64,000 bases of DNA from Butyrivibrio sp. Su6 (GTDB lineage Bacteria; Bacillota; Clostridia; Lachnospirales; Lachnospiraceae), in contig NZ_FNUR01000003.1 of the NCBI RefSeq assembly GCF_900108105.1, positions 1 to 64,000 of the forward strand. Direction: 5' to 3'. Shown in pieces: positions 26,251 to 35,644 of the stretch. A program made the translations under genes and the position numbers. The first letter of the stretch is position 1. Every line of letters starts with the position of its first letter. Under the pieces are notes generated by a model. The model made no database searches. It was not told where the DNA came from and saw only the letters and a program-made list of their open reading frames with translations.

Positions 26251-27761
26251 TCAAGATAATCCTTGAGCTTGCGACTGCGGCTTGGATGACGAAGCTTTCT
26301 AAGAGCCTTTGCCTCGATCTGACGGATACGCTCACGGGTTACGTTGAACTCTTTACCAACTTCTTCAAGAGTTCTTGCTCTTCCATCATCGAGACCAAAT
26401 CTGAGTCGCAATACCTTCTGTTCACGCTCTGTAAGTGTTCCGAGAACCTCAACAAGCTGTTCCTTTAAGAGTGTGAAGGCTGCAGCATCAGCAGGTACAG
26501 GAACGTTATCATCCTGAATGAAATCACCAAGATGGCTGTCTTCCTCTTCACCGATAGGTGTTTCCAAAGATACAGGCTCCTGAGAGATCTTAAGGATCTC
26601 ACGTACACGCTCTACAGGCATATTCATCTCTTTTGCAACCTCTTCCGGAAGTGGCTCACGACCAAGCTCCTGGAGAAGCTGACGGCTTACACGGATGAGC
26701 TTATTGATAGTCTCAACCATGTGAACAGGAATACGGATTGTTCTGGCCTGATCGGCAATAGCTCTTGTGATAGCCTGTCTGATCCACCATGTAGCATATG
26801 TTGAGAACTTGAATCCCTTACGGAAATCGAACTTCTCAACAGCCTTGATAAGACCAAGGTTTCCTTCCTGGATAAGGTCAAGGAAAAGCATTCCTCTTCC
26901 TACATATCTCTTGGCAATACTTACAACAAGACGAAGGTTGGCCTCTGCAAGACGCTTTTTAGCCTCTTCACCCTCATAGATTGCCTGATTTAATTCTTTC
27001 TTTTCAGCATCTGAAAGCTCATTTTTATCCTTGTCATCATCAAGCTGTTTCTGAGCATCAGCGCCTGCTTCCATAGCTCTTGCAAGTTCGATCTCCTGAT
27101 CAGCGTTAAGAAGCGGAACCTTACCGATTTCCTTAAGATACATTCTTACAGGATCTTCAATGCTGATTCCATCAGGAACTGACAGGTCGATATTCTCCAT
27201 ATCTACCTCGTCCTCATCAGAAAGCATCATATCATCTTCATCAGGAAGATCGTCGTCAACTTCAGAAACTCTAAGGACATCGATTCCTGAGCTCTCAAGA
27301 ACTTCAAGTACGTTATCAAGCTGCTCCTCATTGAGGTTTAAATCTGTGAAGAAATCGCTGATCTCAGAGTACTCAAGAACATTTTTCTTCTTTTTTGCAA
27401 GTGCAAGGATGTCCTTTATCTTCTGTGTAAAGAGCTCTTTTGTAGCCTCATCAAACTCATGAGTCTCTCCGTCATTTGATGTACTCTCAGCCTCTGCCTT
27501 TGAACTCTTTGAAGCCTTTTTAGCTTTAGGTTCTTTTGCTGCCTTTGGAGCTTTTTCCTCAGCCTTCTTTACAGTTTTCTTTTCCTCTGTGTCCTTTTCA
27601 GCCTTTGCTGCCTTTGCAGTCTTCTTTTCTTCTGCAGCATCATCCTTTTTAGCCTTGGCTGAAACCTTTGCTGTAGCCTTTGCAGCTGTTTTTGTGGTAG
27701 CCTTTGCAGCTACCTTTTTCGTATCCTTTGTTTCTTTAGTCTCTACTTCTTTCTTTGCCAT
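26247..27761 (-). CDS. rpoD: Primary sigma factor RpoD
   Basis: A 504-residue sigma-70. Regions 1.1 (about 100-175), 1.2, 2 ([37 protein letters not shown]), 3 and 4 ([20 protein letters not shown]) are all intact. It directs RNA polymerase to housekeeping promoters. Unusually, about 95 residues of Lys/Ala/Glu-rich low-complexity sequence precede region 1.1, which makes it clearly longer than the 360-390 residues usual in Firmicutes. RBS AAAGGAAAA. It lies in the standard dnaG-rpoD order. Confidence 0.97.
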   Translation of the reverse strand: MAKKEVETKETKDTKKVAAKATTKTAAKATAKVSAKAKKDDAAEEKKTAKAAKAEKDTEEKKTVKKAEEKAPKAAKEPKAKKASKSSKAEAESTSNDGETHEFDEATKELFTQKIKDILALAKKKKNVLEYSEISDFFTDLNLNEEQLDNVLEVLESSGIDVLRVSEVDDDLPDEDDMMLSDEDEVDMENIDLSVPDGISIEDPVRMYLKEIGKVPLLNADQEIELARAMEAGADAQKQLDDDKDKNELSDAEKKELNQAIYEGEEAKKRLAEANLRLVVSIAKRYVGRGMLFLDLIQEGNLGLIKAVEKFDFRKGFKFSTYATWWIRQAITRAIADQARTIRIPVHMVETINKLIRVSRQLLQELGREPLPEEVAKEMNMPVERVREILKISQEPVSLETPIGEEEDSHLGDFIQDDNVPVPADAAAFTLLKEQLVEVLGTLTEREQKVLRLRFGLDDGRARTLEEVGKEFNVTRERIRQIEAKALRKLRHPSRSRKLKDYLD

Positions 27762-27791
27762 TTTTGTATTTTCCTTTTCTATTATTTTTCA

Positions 27792-29570
27792 TCAATCATC
27801 CGGTGAAATATCTGCGTGCGCTAACTTTTCCAGATCTTTTTTGCCCTGAATGGTCTTTGTAAGAAAATCAGGATCATCCGGCTTTAGTTCTTTCTTTTGT
27901 CTGTCATACCCCGCTGCCTTAACACCATATATTATGTCGTGGAAAGCCTTTTTCCTCTGCTCTTTGGTCTCGATCTCGATAAGATTGGTGTTGAACATCT
28001 CAGCTACCTGCCTGTGTTCGTCCTCATCAGTAAATCTGTCGAGAATAGCTGCCGGTGAAAAATTGCCGCTCTCCATTCCCATAAACAGCTCTTTTGCCAC
28101 ATTTCTATACAGGTCATCTGAGAAATCCTCAGGAGTTATCCACCTGATAACCCTGGAAAAGATCTGTGGTTCATCAGTAAGCCATGTCAAAAGAAGCCTC
28201 TGGTTCTTTTTGGCTCCGTCTTCAGGGGAACGTTTCTGCTGTATGCCTGACTTAGGCCTTTCAACCTTTCTGACAAGCCCGCCCTGAGAAGCAACACTGG
28301 ATACAAGCCTTCTGAGATCATCTACCGCAATGTTGTATCTTGCAGCAACGGCTTCTATATAATTCTCTCTCTCCAGAGCCTCCTCAAATTCACAAAGCTT
28401 CATGGCAAGCTTCCTGTGAAATTCAGTCTTGGACTGAGGATCTGACATATCATGCTGGGACTGAAGCACCCTTACTTCAAAGAAAAAAGTGTTCTCAGCA
28501 TTTTTTATTCTCTCTTCGAAAGCTTCCCTGCCTTCATTTTTAATAAACTCATCAGGGTCCTTATAGGGCCTTAGGTCAAGGACCTTTCCCTTAAGACCAG
28601 CCTCTTTTAGAATGCCGATTCCTCTAAGCGCTGCCTTTGTGCCGGCTTCATCGCTGTCATAGGACAAAATGACTTCGTCCGTATATCTTTTTAATATCAT
28701 GGCCTGCCCGGTGGTAAAAGCAGTTCCCAGTGAAGCAACTGCCATATTAAAGCCCGCCTGGTGCATGGCTATAACATCCATATATCCCTCGCAGATTATC
28801 ATGTAACCTGCTCTTGAATTCTTGGCATAGTTAAGTCCGAACAAATTACGGCTTTTATCAAAAATAGGCGTTTCCGGGGAATTCAGGTATTTAGGTTTAC
28901 CATCTCCCATCACTCGGCCGCCGAAACCAATGACCTTCTGGGACGCATCCTGAATAGGAAACATCACTCTGTTCCAGAATTTATCATGGGTTCCCATTTT
29001 ATCATCGTGGGACGCCAGCCCCGCCTCGATTATCTGCCCATCTGTGTATCCAAGGCTTTTAAGGTGCTTTGTAAGATCATCGCTTGTAACATTGGCATAT
29101 CCAAGTCCAAAATGCTGCATGGTCTCATCTGTAAGCTTTCTGGACTTAAAGTACTCCATGCCCTTTTGCCCGGTTCTGCCCCGCAGCTGATAATAGTAGT
29201 ACTTGGCTGCTTCTTTATTGATATCATACAGGATCTGTTTTTTATCCCGCGCCGCCTTGGCTGCAGGAGAATCATCCTGCTCCGGAAGCTTTATCCCGGC
29301 TCTCTCAGCCAGCTGTTTTACCGCTTCCTGAAATGTTAAATTGTCATATTTCATCAAAAAAGTGATCACATTGCCGCCTGCACCGCATCCAAAGCAGTAG
29401 AACATCTGCTTGTGCGAAGAAACGGAAAACGACCCGGATTTCTCATTGTGGAATGGGCAAAGTCCAAAATAATTGGAACCTTTTTTCTGCAAATGCACAT
29501 ATTGACCCACAACATCCACAATATCGTTCCTGGAGCGCACTTCTTCGATGATCTCATCTGAATAGTACAT
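27792..29570 (-). CDS. dnaG: DNA primase
   Basis: A 592-residue primase that makes RNA primers at the replication fork. The zinc ribbon (CPFHNEKSGSF, FYCFGCGAGG) is at about 38-72, the catalytic TOPRIM domain (CEGYMDVIAMHQAG, SYDSDEAG) at about 255-330, and the C-terminal helicase-binding domain after about 430. The start is three bases past the dgt stop and rpoD follows 30 bp later, the classical macromolecular synthesis arrangement. Confidence 0.97.
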   Translation of the reverse strand: MYYSDEIIEEVRSRNDIVDVVGQYVHLQKKGSNYFGLCPFHNEKSGSFSVSSHKQMFYCFGCGAGGNVITFLMKYDNLTFQEAVKQLAERAGIKLPEQDDSPAAKAARDKKQILYDINKEAAKYYYYQLRGRTGQKGMEYFKSRKLTDETMQHFGLGYANVTSDDLTKHLKSLGYTDGQIIEAGLASHDDKMGTHDKFWNRVMFPIQDASQKVIGFGGRVMGDGKPKYLNSPETPIFDKSRNLFGLNYAKNSRAGYMIICEGYMDVIAMHQAGFNMAVASLGTAFTTGQAMILKRYTDEVILSYDSDEAGTKAALRGIGILKEAGLKGKVLDLRPYKDPDEFIKNEGREAFEERIKNAENTFFFEVRVLQSQHDMSDPQSKTEFHRKLAMKLCEFEEALERENYIEAVAARYNIAVDDLRRLVSSVASQGGLVRKVERPKSGIQQKRSPEDGAKKNQRLLLTWLTDEPQIFSRVIRWITPEDFSDDLYRNVAKELFMGMESGNFSPAAILDRFTDEDEHRQVAEMFNTNLIEIETKEQRKKAFHDIIYGVKAAGYDRQKKELKPDDPDFLTKTIQGKKDLEKLAHADISPDD

Positions 29571-29573
29571 TAT

Positions 29574-30581
29574 TTATAAAACTCCCCAAGTATGTGGTAT
29601 ATAAACTTCCTCAAACATTGAAACTGCATATCTGTCAGTCATGGAACTGACATAATCACAGACAATCCTTTCTTTTGTCTCCCCAAGGTTCATCATATTC
29701 TTAAGATAGTCAGGAAGAAGATCAACATGGTCAAGATAATAGAAATACAAGATCTTGATCATTACCTCAACCTTGCCCTCCTGCCCTTTGGCAATTGGAT
29801 TGGTGTAAACACGGTCGAACATAAACTTACGTAGCCTGTGGAATGCGTCATATATCTCTTCTGACATGCGGATATCATCCTTATCAAGGCTGTTTGCCAC
29901 GATGTCATGAATAAATGTATCAAGCCACTCACCATTCGTATGGCCTATCACATCGCACAGGTCTTTTGGCACCTGATCTTCAGTAATTATGCCGCCTCTG
30001 ATGGCATCATCCATGTCGTGATGCATATAAGCGATCTTATCTGAAAGGCGCACAACTTTTCCCTCAAGAGTCGAAGGCGTAAGGTCCATCTCGTGGTTCA
30101 ATATGCCATCGCGTACCTCCCATGTAAGGTTCATGCCCTGTCCGTAGTTCTCAAGTTTTTCTACAATTCTAAGGCTCTGCTCATTGTGTCTGAATCCTCC
30201 GGGGCAAACCTCATTTAAAGCCCTCTCTCCGGCATGGCCAAACGGCGTATGTCCAAGATCGTGTCCGAGTGCAATTGCCTCCGCCAGATCCTCATTGAGC
30301 AAAAGAGCTTTCGCGATAGTCCGCGCATTCTGAGAAACTTCAAGAGTATGCGTCATGCGAGTCCTGTAATGGTCCCCATCAGGAGACAAAAAGACCTGAG
30401 TCTTGTCTTTTAGGCGCCTGAATGACTTGGAATAAAGAATCCTGTCACGGTCCCTCTGAAAACAAGGCCTTATATCGCACGGCTTTTCTTCTTTTTCTCT
30501 TCCTTTGGAATTCATGCTCAGAGTAGCATGTTTGCTTAAGATTTTAGTCTCACGTTTTTCCAGTTGTTCGCGAATTTTCAA
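29574..30581 (-). CDS. dgt: dGTPase-like HD phosphohydrolase
   Basis: A 335-residue HD-superfamily enzyme of the dNTP triphosphohydrolase type. The metal-binding residues are in THTLEVSQ and GHDLGHTPFGHAGE (about 115-128), with further conserved histidines in LNHEMD. The start appears to be TTG with GGAAAG upstream. First gene of the dgt-dnaG-rpoD-trmK group; related short homologues in Firmicutes are often left as deoxyguanosinetriphosphate triphosphohydrolase-like. Confidence 0.9.
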   Translation of the reverse strand: MKIREQLEKRETKILSKHATLSMNSKGREKEEKPCDIRPCFQRDRDRILYSKSFRRLKDKTQVFLSPDGDHYRTRMTHTLEVSQNARTIAKALLLNEDLAEAIALGHDLGHTPFGHAGERALNEVCPGGFRHNEQSLRIVEKLENYGQGMNLTWEVRDGILNHEMDLTPSTLEGKVVRLSDKIAYMHHDMDDAIRGGIITEDQVPKDLCDVIGHTNGEWLDTFIHDIVANSLDKDDIRMSEEIYDAFHRLRKFMFDRVYTNPIAKGQEGKVEVMIKILYFYYLDHVDLLPDYLKNMMNLGETKERIVCDYVSSMTDRYAVSMFEEVYIPHTWGVL

Positions 30582-30620
30582 TTTTTACTTCTTTCCGTGG
30601 GTGAATCAGTTGTCTACCAG

Positions 30621-30660
30621 AAAAAGAAAACCCACATCTTATATATTCGACGTGGGTTTC
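30621..30660 (-). terminator. Terminator after the small three-gene unit
   Basis: Hairpin AAACCCAC / GTGGGTTT followed on the minus strand by TTTCTTTTT; it isolates this unit from dgt. Confidence 0.75.
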
Positions 30661-30696
30661 AAAAATCCTTTTTTTATTTTGAATTTTTTTAAATAA

Positions 30697-31008
30697 TTAT
30701 CTTGACCATTCACTTTCCCTGGTTGTGTACTGATCATTTATCCACTGAACAGCCTTTTCAAGCCCTTCTTGAGAGACCTCGAAATTCTCGGTCGTCTTAA
30801 GGCTGTCATCAGTATGTGCATAGGAATTGGGCTCCGGCCACACAGTTGCCATCAAAGTAGCCGGTCCTCTTTTATCAAGAGGTGTGAACTTGACGTTTTC
30901 CAGTGGTTCCCTGGCAAGTCTGTATCTCATGCCCTTATAGCTTCCAAAATATGCCTCTCCATACTCATAATGAGAAAGTGGAAAAAAACTTGTTAATTCT
31001 ATTGCCAT
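30697..31008 (-). CDS. Small uncharacterised protein
   Basis: Not recognised. A 103-residue soluble protein beginning MAIELTSFFPLSH, with RBS AGGAAA. Aromatic-rich first half, acidic/helical second half. It is 13 bp after the repeat-containing DUF gene and likely in the same transcript as the next two genes upstream. Confidence 0.65.
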   Translation of the reverse strand: MAIELTSFFPLSHYEYGEAYFGSYKGMRYRLAREPLENVKFTPLDKRGPATLMATVWPEPNSYAHTDDSLKTTENFEVSQEGLEKAVQWINDQYTTRESEWSR

Positions 31009-31021
31009 TTACTTTTTCCTA

Positions 31022-31546
31022 TTAAAATCCTATCTTTCCGGTCTCCTGATGATTTACAACGTAGTACGCTGCGTTATCTGAAGGCTTGATATAAACCTGT
31101 ATCTCTCTGATGCTTGAAGCCTTATTGCCCTTGGAAACATAGTCCTGTTTTGCCTTTTCAATGATATCTGTTGTTCTGATCTCATGATGGCTGTACTGAA
31201 CAAACACTTCCTCTTTACAGCTGAATTGAGCTGCTTTTAAAGAAATATCATCGCTCACTGTTTTAGCTGCCTTGCGGGCCTTCTCAGAATGTGTCTTTAC
31301 AACTTTTGCTGCAGGAGCTGCCTTTTCTTTTATATCATTGTAGATAGGCTCCGCCTTTTCCCTAAGATCCTGATAGATAGGTTCTGCCTTTTCTCTAATG
31401 TCATTATAGATTGGCTCTGCCTTCTTGGTGACATCTTTAATCAAAGGCTCAGCTTTTTTCATAGCTTCATCAATAACAGGCTCCGCATTCCTGGAAACCT
31501 CTTTTACCATTTCCTTAATCTCTTCTACTGTTGACTTTTTCCCCAT
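31022..31546 (-). CDS. Protein with undecad repeats and DUF6465-like end
   Basis: A 174-residue protein. I use the ATG at 31546 (MGKKST), since the ATG two codons upstream abuts the GGAGGG. Residues about 20-85 are 11-residue repeats of the type AEPIYNDIREK, predicted amphipathic helices like those of lipid- or granule-binding proteins. Residues about 105-170 (SCKEEVFVQYSHHEIRTTDI, YYVVNHQETGKIGF) look like the small alpha/beta domain common at the C-terminus of Lachnospiraceae DUF6465 proteins; the name is from memory. Follows the membrane protein gene by 16 bp. Confidence 0.7.
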   Translation of the reverse strand: MGKKSTVEEIKEMVKEVSRNAEPVIDEAMKKAEPLIKDVTKKAEPIYNDIREKAEPIYQDLREKAEPIYNDIKEKAAPAAKVVKTHSEKARKAAKTVSDDISLKAAQFSCKEEVFVQYSHHEIRTTDIIEKAKQDYVSKGNKASSIREIQVYIKPSDNAAYYVVNHQETGKIGF

Positions 31547-31562
31547 TATCATTCCCTCCTGT

Positions 31563-31991
31563 TCATCTGAACTTACTCATAAATGCTGCTAAAGGTCCTA
31601 TTGCATCCTGAAGATCCTTGATTGCTTCGTTAAGGCCTTCAAAATCAATCTTTGACATAGACTCAACTGCACTTGTAAGGCCTTCGCCGTTTTTCGCAAC
31701 AAGACTGTCAAAATTCTCGCTGGCCTCAGTAATACTTGTAATCATGGTATTGGCTTCATTAAGGGAATCCTGAGCCTTGATCGCTGTGTCATTGATGTGA
31801 TTCAATGTAGCCTCAAGCTGCGGAATAACTATAACCATTGTGACAAGCACGATACCCGTAATAGCTGCAATACAGCAGGTACTGATTTTTTGCCAAAAGA
31901 GCTTTTTCTTTGTGAGGTTTCTTATTTCTATAAGAAGCTCTTCACTATTTGCAGAAGTAACATTTTGTTCTTTATTCTCTGTATCTCCCAT
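31563..31991 (-). CDS. Single-pass membrane protein with coiled coil
   Basis: A 142-residue protein with one membrane helix at about 38-62 (ISTCCIAAITGIVLVTMVIVI) and a helical, probably coiled-coil, segment after it. No catalytic motif. The N-terminus is short and cytoplasmic if the positive-inside rule holds. It is the first gene of a three-gene unit; with the amphipathic-repeat protein encoded next it might form a membrane-associated complex, which is inference. Confidence 0.65.
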   Translation of the reverse strand: MGDTENKEQNVTSANSEELLIEIRNLTKKKLFWQKISTCCIAAITGIVLVTMVIVIPQLEATLNHINDTAIKAQDSLNEANTMITSITEASENFDSLVAKNGEGLTSAVESMSKIDFEGLNEAIKDLQDAIGPLAAFMSKFR

Positions 31992-32051
31992 ATGTCCCCC
32001 TTCATATCATCTACATTTTTCATATATGCAGATAATTATACACCTTTATTA

Positions 32052-33734
32052 TTACTGTTCATAGTCTGCTGCCGCTTCAACTCTCCTGTTAACTTCATTC
32101 TGAAGTCCATTCAGGAAGCGTTCAGGATGACAGGAATTATAAGCCTCCATATATTCAGCCCAGGTTTTTTCAAAATTATTGGCCATTACCACCTGCGGCA
32201 GATAATTGTGCTTGCACTCAGTCATCATATGATAAGCTTCTCCTTCATCAGATTTTGGTGAAAGAGCCTGCGCATATGTGTATATCGGATACCACGGGCC
32301 GGGTGAAGGATTGCTTCCAAGCATTTCCACATAGGTTTGAGCGTCATAAGCTGTAAGACATTTTCTGACTTTATCTGAAAGGCCATCGTAAAATTCAACT
32401 TCCTGGCCTTCAGGTTTCATGGCATTTATACCATCTCTGCTGGTTCCAAGCCACTGAGGGAAATAGTTGTACTGACAAAAATGCGCTTTCTTATAAGCTG
32501 TATCGAAAGCCATCTTTCGCATTCCTTTTGTCTTTTTAAACATCCCGTTATCATCGATCACATAGTCGACGCCTTCAATGCCCCAATACCGCAGATCATG
32601 GATATCCTGTTCCAGCAAAGCACTGACAAATTCCATAGCCTTGTCAACGTCCTTACAGCTTTTCGTAATTGCAAGACCTGAACTTCCATGAAAGACGCTT
32701 CCTGAATTGTGCCACTGATTAGTGATACCTTCCCTGATGGTTATGGGAAGCGGAACATACTGACATCCCTCATCATCAAGGCCGGCATGTCTTATGGCAT
32801 CCTCTGCTTCATAAGCAAAATCCCACCACTGATCCACCATTCCAAGAACTCTTCCTGATGAGAGTTTGGCAATGTATTCATCATAGGTCTGTTTGTAGAA
32901 TTCAGGATCCACAATACCTTTTTTATACTCTTCATTAAGCTTTTTAAAGTACTGAACAGCCGTATCTGTAGTATTATAGTCAATTACCGTGTAGGTCTGC
33001 GGATCAACTATGGCAGCGCCATCATTTGGGTATCCATCAAGAAACTGTGGAGCATTTTCAAGACAAAAATATCTCCAGTCATCGCAAAGGATCGTATAAG
33101 GAATTACAGCCGTGCCATCAGACATTGTAGGCTTAGCTGCGTAATATCTTTCTATAAGATCAAAATACTGATCGAGGGTATGTATTTCAGGATAACCTGC
33201 CCATTCAAGGACTCTTGTCTGTATCCAGAAAGCTTCATCGATATGTACACATACTCTCTCTTTTCCATAGGTACTTGAAAACTGAGGAATCCAGTAAATA
33301 TGTCCATCGCTTTGTCTGAGTGAATTCCACTGCTTCTGACTAAAAAGCTCTTTTACATTAGGGTACTTCTCAATATAATCATCAAGAGCAACAAGAGCTC
33401 CCGCCTCATACATGCGGACTGATTCCTCACCCGCATCTACAAAATCAGGATAATCACCGCTCTCAAGCAGTTCACTTATAGCATCATAAGCAGTCTCACT
33501 TCCAAGCCACTTCTCATGAACTTTTATTCCTGTAGCATCAGCTATCAAATTTTGGATTACATTGTTCTCATCAAGCTCTGTCCCCGGAACAGCAAAAAAA
33601 GCCGTGAATTCTTTGTACGTTTTGCCTGAAACCTGAACTTTCTCTTTTTCATCATCAGATTTATTTACAAGACATCCAACACCAATTACGCAAAACAATA
33701 AAACAATAGCCAAAACCAATATAGCTTTCTTCAT
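32052..33734 (-). CDS. Orphan solute-binding lipoprotein
   Basis: A 560-residue extracellular binding protein of the same broad type as the one at 4876-6543. I start it at the ATG at 33734 (MKKAILVL), with AAGGTGGGG upstream. The signal peptide ends in a lipobox-like VIGVGC. No permease genes are adjacent; it follows a HAD phosphatase gene by 36 bp. It may serve a transporter encoded elsewhere or act as a sensor partner. Confidence 0.8.
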   Translation of the reverse strand: MKKAILVLAIVLLFCVIGVGCLVNKSDDEKEKVQVSGKTYKEFTAFFAVPGTELDENNVIQNLIADATGIKVHEKWLGSETAYDAISELLESGDYPDFVDAGEESVRMYEAGALVALDDYIEKYPNVKELFSQKQWNSLRQSDGHIYWIPQFSSTYGKERVCVHIDEAFWIQTRVLEWAGYPEIHTLDQYFDLIERYYAAKPTMSDGTAVIPYTILCDDWRYFCLENAPQFLDGYPNDGAAIVDPQTYTVIDYNTTDTAVQYFKKLNEEYKKGIVDPEFYKQTYDEYIAKLSSGRVLGMVDQWWDFAYEAEDAIRHAGLDDEGCQYVPLPITIREGITNQWHNSGSVFHGSSGLAITKSCKDVDKAMEFVSALLEQDIHDLRYWGIEGVDYVIDDNGMFKKTKGMRKMAFDTAYKKAHFCQYNYFPQWLGTSRDGINAMKPEGQEVEFYDGLSDKVRKCLTAYDAQTYVEMLGSNPSPGPWYPIYTYAQALSPKSDEGEAYHMMTECKHNYLPQVVMANNFEKTWAEYMEAYNSCHPERFLNGLQNEVNRRVEAAADYEQ

Positions 33735-33770
33735 TTTCTGCCCCACCTTCAAGTCAAAACACTATATGGA

Positions 33771-34421
33771 TCATACCAGATCAAGTATTTCAAGAGGATC
33801 ACTTACAAATGCATTTTCTCCCGCACCTGCTGCAATGAGTTCATCTTTTGTTCTAAAGCCCCACAAACATGAGATACATGGAATTCCTGTGTTTTTGGCT
33901 GTCATGTCATCCACGTCAGAATCCCCGACATATACACAGTCTTCTTTTTTGACAGACATCTTTTTCATAGCTTCAAGGCATTCATCCGGCGCTGGTTTTC
34001 TCTGAAGCTTATCCGTCACGCCAATCGCCACATCAGCCCACTCACCAAAATAAACATTCTTAAGCTCCTGTACTCCGTCCATAGACTTATTGGACACTAT
34101 TGCTATCTTGTAGCCGCGATCCTTCAGCTCTTTTAAAAGCTCAGGAATATGTTTATAAGGTCCTGTTTTTATATTGCAGTGATCAACATAATATGCCTCA
34201 TAATCACTTAATATCTGATCAAACTGCGGGTTCTCTCTTCCGCCCTGAATCGCTCTTTCTATAAGCTTCACAGAGCTGTTTCCAACAAAATGTTTTACTT
34301 CATCCAGAGTCCTCTCCGGCATATCATACTTTCTCAAAATAAAATTCACGGAATCAGTAATATCCTCGATTGTATTAAGTAGCGTTCCGTCCATATCAAA
34401 AATAACTGCTTTAAACTTCAT
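33771..34421 (-). CDS. HAD phosphatase, phosphoglycolate phosphatase-like
   Basis: A 216-residue haloacid dehalogenase-family hydrolase. Motif I is FDMDGTLLNT (about 8-17), motif II IVSNKS (about 109-114), and motif IV VYVGDSDVDDMTAKNTG (about 163-179). Members dephosphorylate small phosphate metabolites; the exact substrate cannot be told. The helical cap domain is between motifs I and II. Confidence 0.88.
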   Translation of the reverse strand: MKFKAVIFDMDGTLLNTIEDITDSVNFILRKYDMPERTLDEVKHFVGNSSVKLIERAIQGGRENPQFDQILSDYEAYYVDHCNIKTGPYKHIPELLKELKDRGYKIAIVSNKSMDGVQELKNVYFGEWADVAIGVTDKLQRKPAPDECLEAMKKMSVKKEDCVYVGDSDVDDMTAKNTGIPCISCLWGFRTKDELIAAGAGENAFVSDPLEILDLV

Positions 34422-34534
34422 TTTCTCTAGTCCTTTTCATAAATCTCGCCAATTTATTTTAACACCATTTTCCATATTTTGATACAAGGGAAGTCACCAG
34501 AACCTTACACTTATTCTTTTACAAAAGTTTAGAT

Positions 34535-34752
34535 TCTGACAGCGTCCGCCACCATTGACTGAGTCTGAGGAAAACGCCTTGTCAGCTCTGCCGACGGTGA
34601 TGATGATGGGAACAGTAATTTCATTCATACACCGTCGAACCCGGCATTGTAGCGTTTTCCTCAGAACCCGTCAATGGCTAGCACCTTGCGGTGTGGCTGT
34701 TTCCCATGCCTCAGGCTCCAAATCTGAGAACAGTAGGGGTGGCTACTTTTAA
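34535..34752. repeat. Inverted copy of the 250-467 repeat, with MITE-like element
   Basis: This stretch aligns without gaps to the reverse complement of 250-467. It includes the 126-bp hairpin element at 34552-34677 with terminal inverted repeats CCATTGAC...GAGGAAAACGC and GCGTTTTCCTC...GTCAATGG. No coding potential. Confidence 0.8.
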
Positions 34753-34847
34753 GGCTGAGTATGGCTAAGAATAGTAGATGCGGATACTTCCTAGAATATG
34801 TAGGACTAAGAATTGCAGGTACGGATACTTTCCAAAATGTATAGAGC

Positions 34848-35187
34848 TATATGCCCGTGGTTTCCGCTGTAGGAGAGCTGCAATTCTGTTATGGGCATAT
34901 AGCTTGTTTTTAATAGCTCGGCCACCTGTAATAAAACCGTTTTTGGGCTTATAGCCGGATATCAGGCTTGCAGCCACCCCTTACCATAGCTTTTATCGCA
35001 GGCAATTGGGCATATACGGCAATTATCCGTCCACAGCCACCCTTTTAACGGGTGGCCAGAGGCTTGAAATCAGCCTATATGCCCATTTGAGCGCTCGTGA
35101 GGGTGGCTGGCCTCGCAAAAAGCTGCTATATGCCCAAAATAGTATGAATCAGAGGTGGCTGGAAGCTTTACAAAGCGCTATATGCCC
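34848..35187. repeat. Array of two-box repeats with central dyad
   Basis: Non-coding. Nine-base boxes TATATGCCC (or complement GGGCATATA) and boxes GGGTGGCTG (or complement CAGCCACCC) alternate. Units on the right, boxes starting at 35050/35076, 35101/35127 and 35154/35179, are in one orientation; units on the left, 34893/34926, 34945/34979 and 35008/35042, are inverted. The offset between the two boxes is 25-26 bp in every unit, the unit repeats about every 51-63 bp, and the dyad is the hairpin CCACCC-TTTTAAC-GGGTGG at 35037-35055. An extra TATATGCCC lies at 34848. Sequences between boxes differ. Confidence 0.75.
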
Positions 35188-35297
35188 AAACCATTATTCT
35201 TCACGATCATATGGATTGAATGGAACATGGAAAATCGGATTGTCAAAGTGAATTGGATATATAGTCATATTTTTAAGTTAACACATCCATCAACAGA

Positions 35298-35634
35298 ATT
35301 TTCAGGAAGTGAAACTGGGCATATACGAGAAAAAATGGATTGCCACATCCATTGGATGAGTGAACTGAGGACATATGATCTCTATATAATGGTGTGGTAA
35401 CCTCAAATAAGGCCGTATATGCCCAAAATCACAAGTCAAAAACCTTGTCGCATGGTGTCGTAAGCTCAAAAATCAGGCTATATTTCCAAAACAGAATCTT
35501 CACTCTCTTTACATTGAAAGACGCAGACATATAGTCACATACATCTTTGAAAGTAACCGCCCCTACTGTTCCCATCATCCTCACCGTCGGCTCGCAGACC
35601 AAGGCGTTTTTCTCAGGTTCAGTCAATGGTGGCG
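35298..35634. repeat. Intergenic repeat module A, copy 2 (internally deleted)
   Basis: Direct copy of 1-275 joined to 394-455. The 118 bp missing relative to copy 1 lie between two CTACTGTTCC repeats (266-275 and 384-393 there), of which one remains here at 35563-35572. It keeps three two-box units at 35317-35350, 35391-35424 and 35454-35487 and only the right half of the MITE-like element. Confidence 0.85.
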
Positions 35635-35644
35635 GACGGAGTCA

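Noticed and set aside
27589..27849. Plus-strand coding frame opposite the rpoD N-terminus
   Set aside because: It is the antisense shadow of the Lys/Ala-rich rpoD extension, with no ribosome binding site.
34848..35187. CRISPR array
   Set aside because: The conserved boxes are only nine bases, flip orientation at a centre, and the units are not separated by uniform unique spacers; no cas genes are present.
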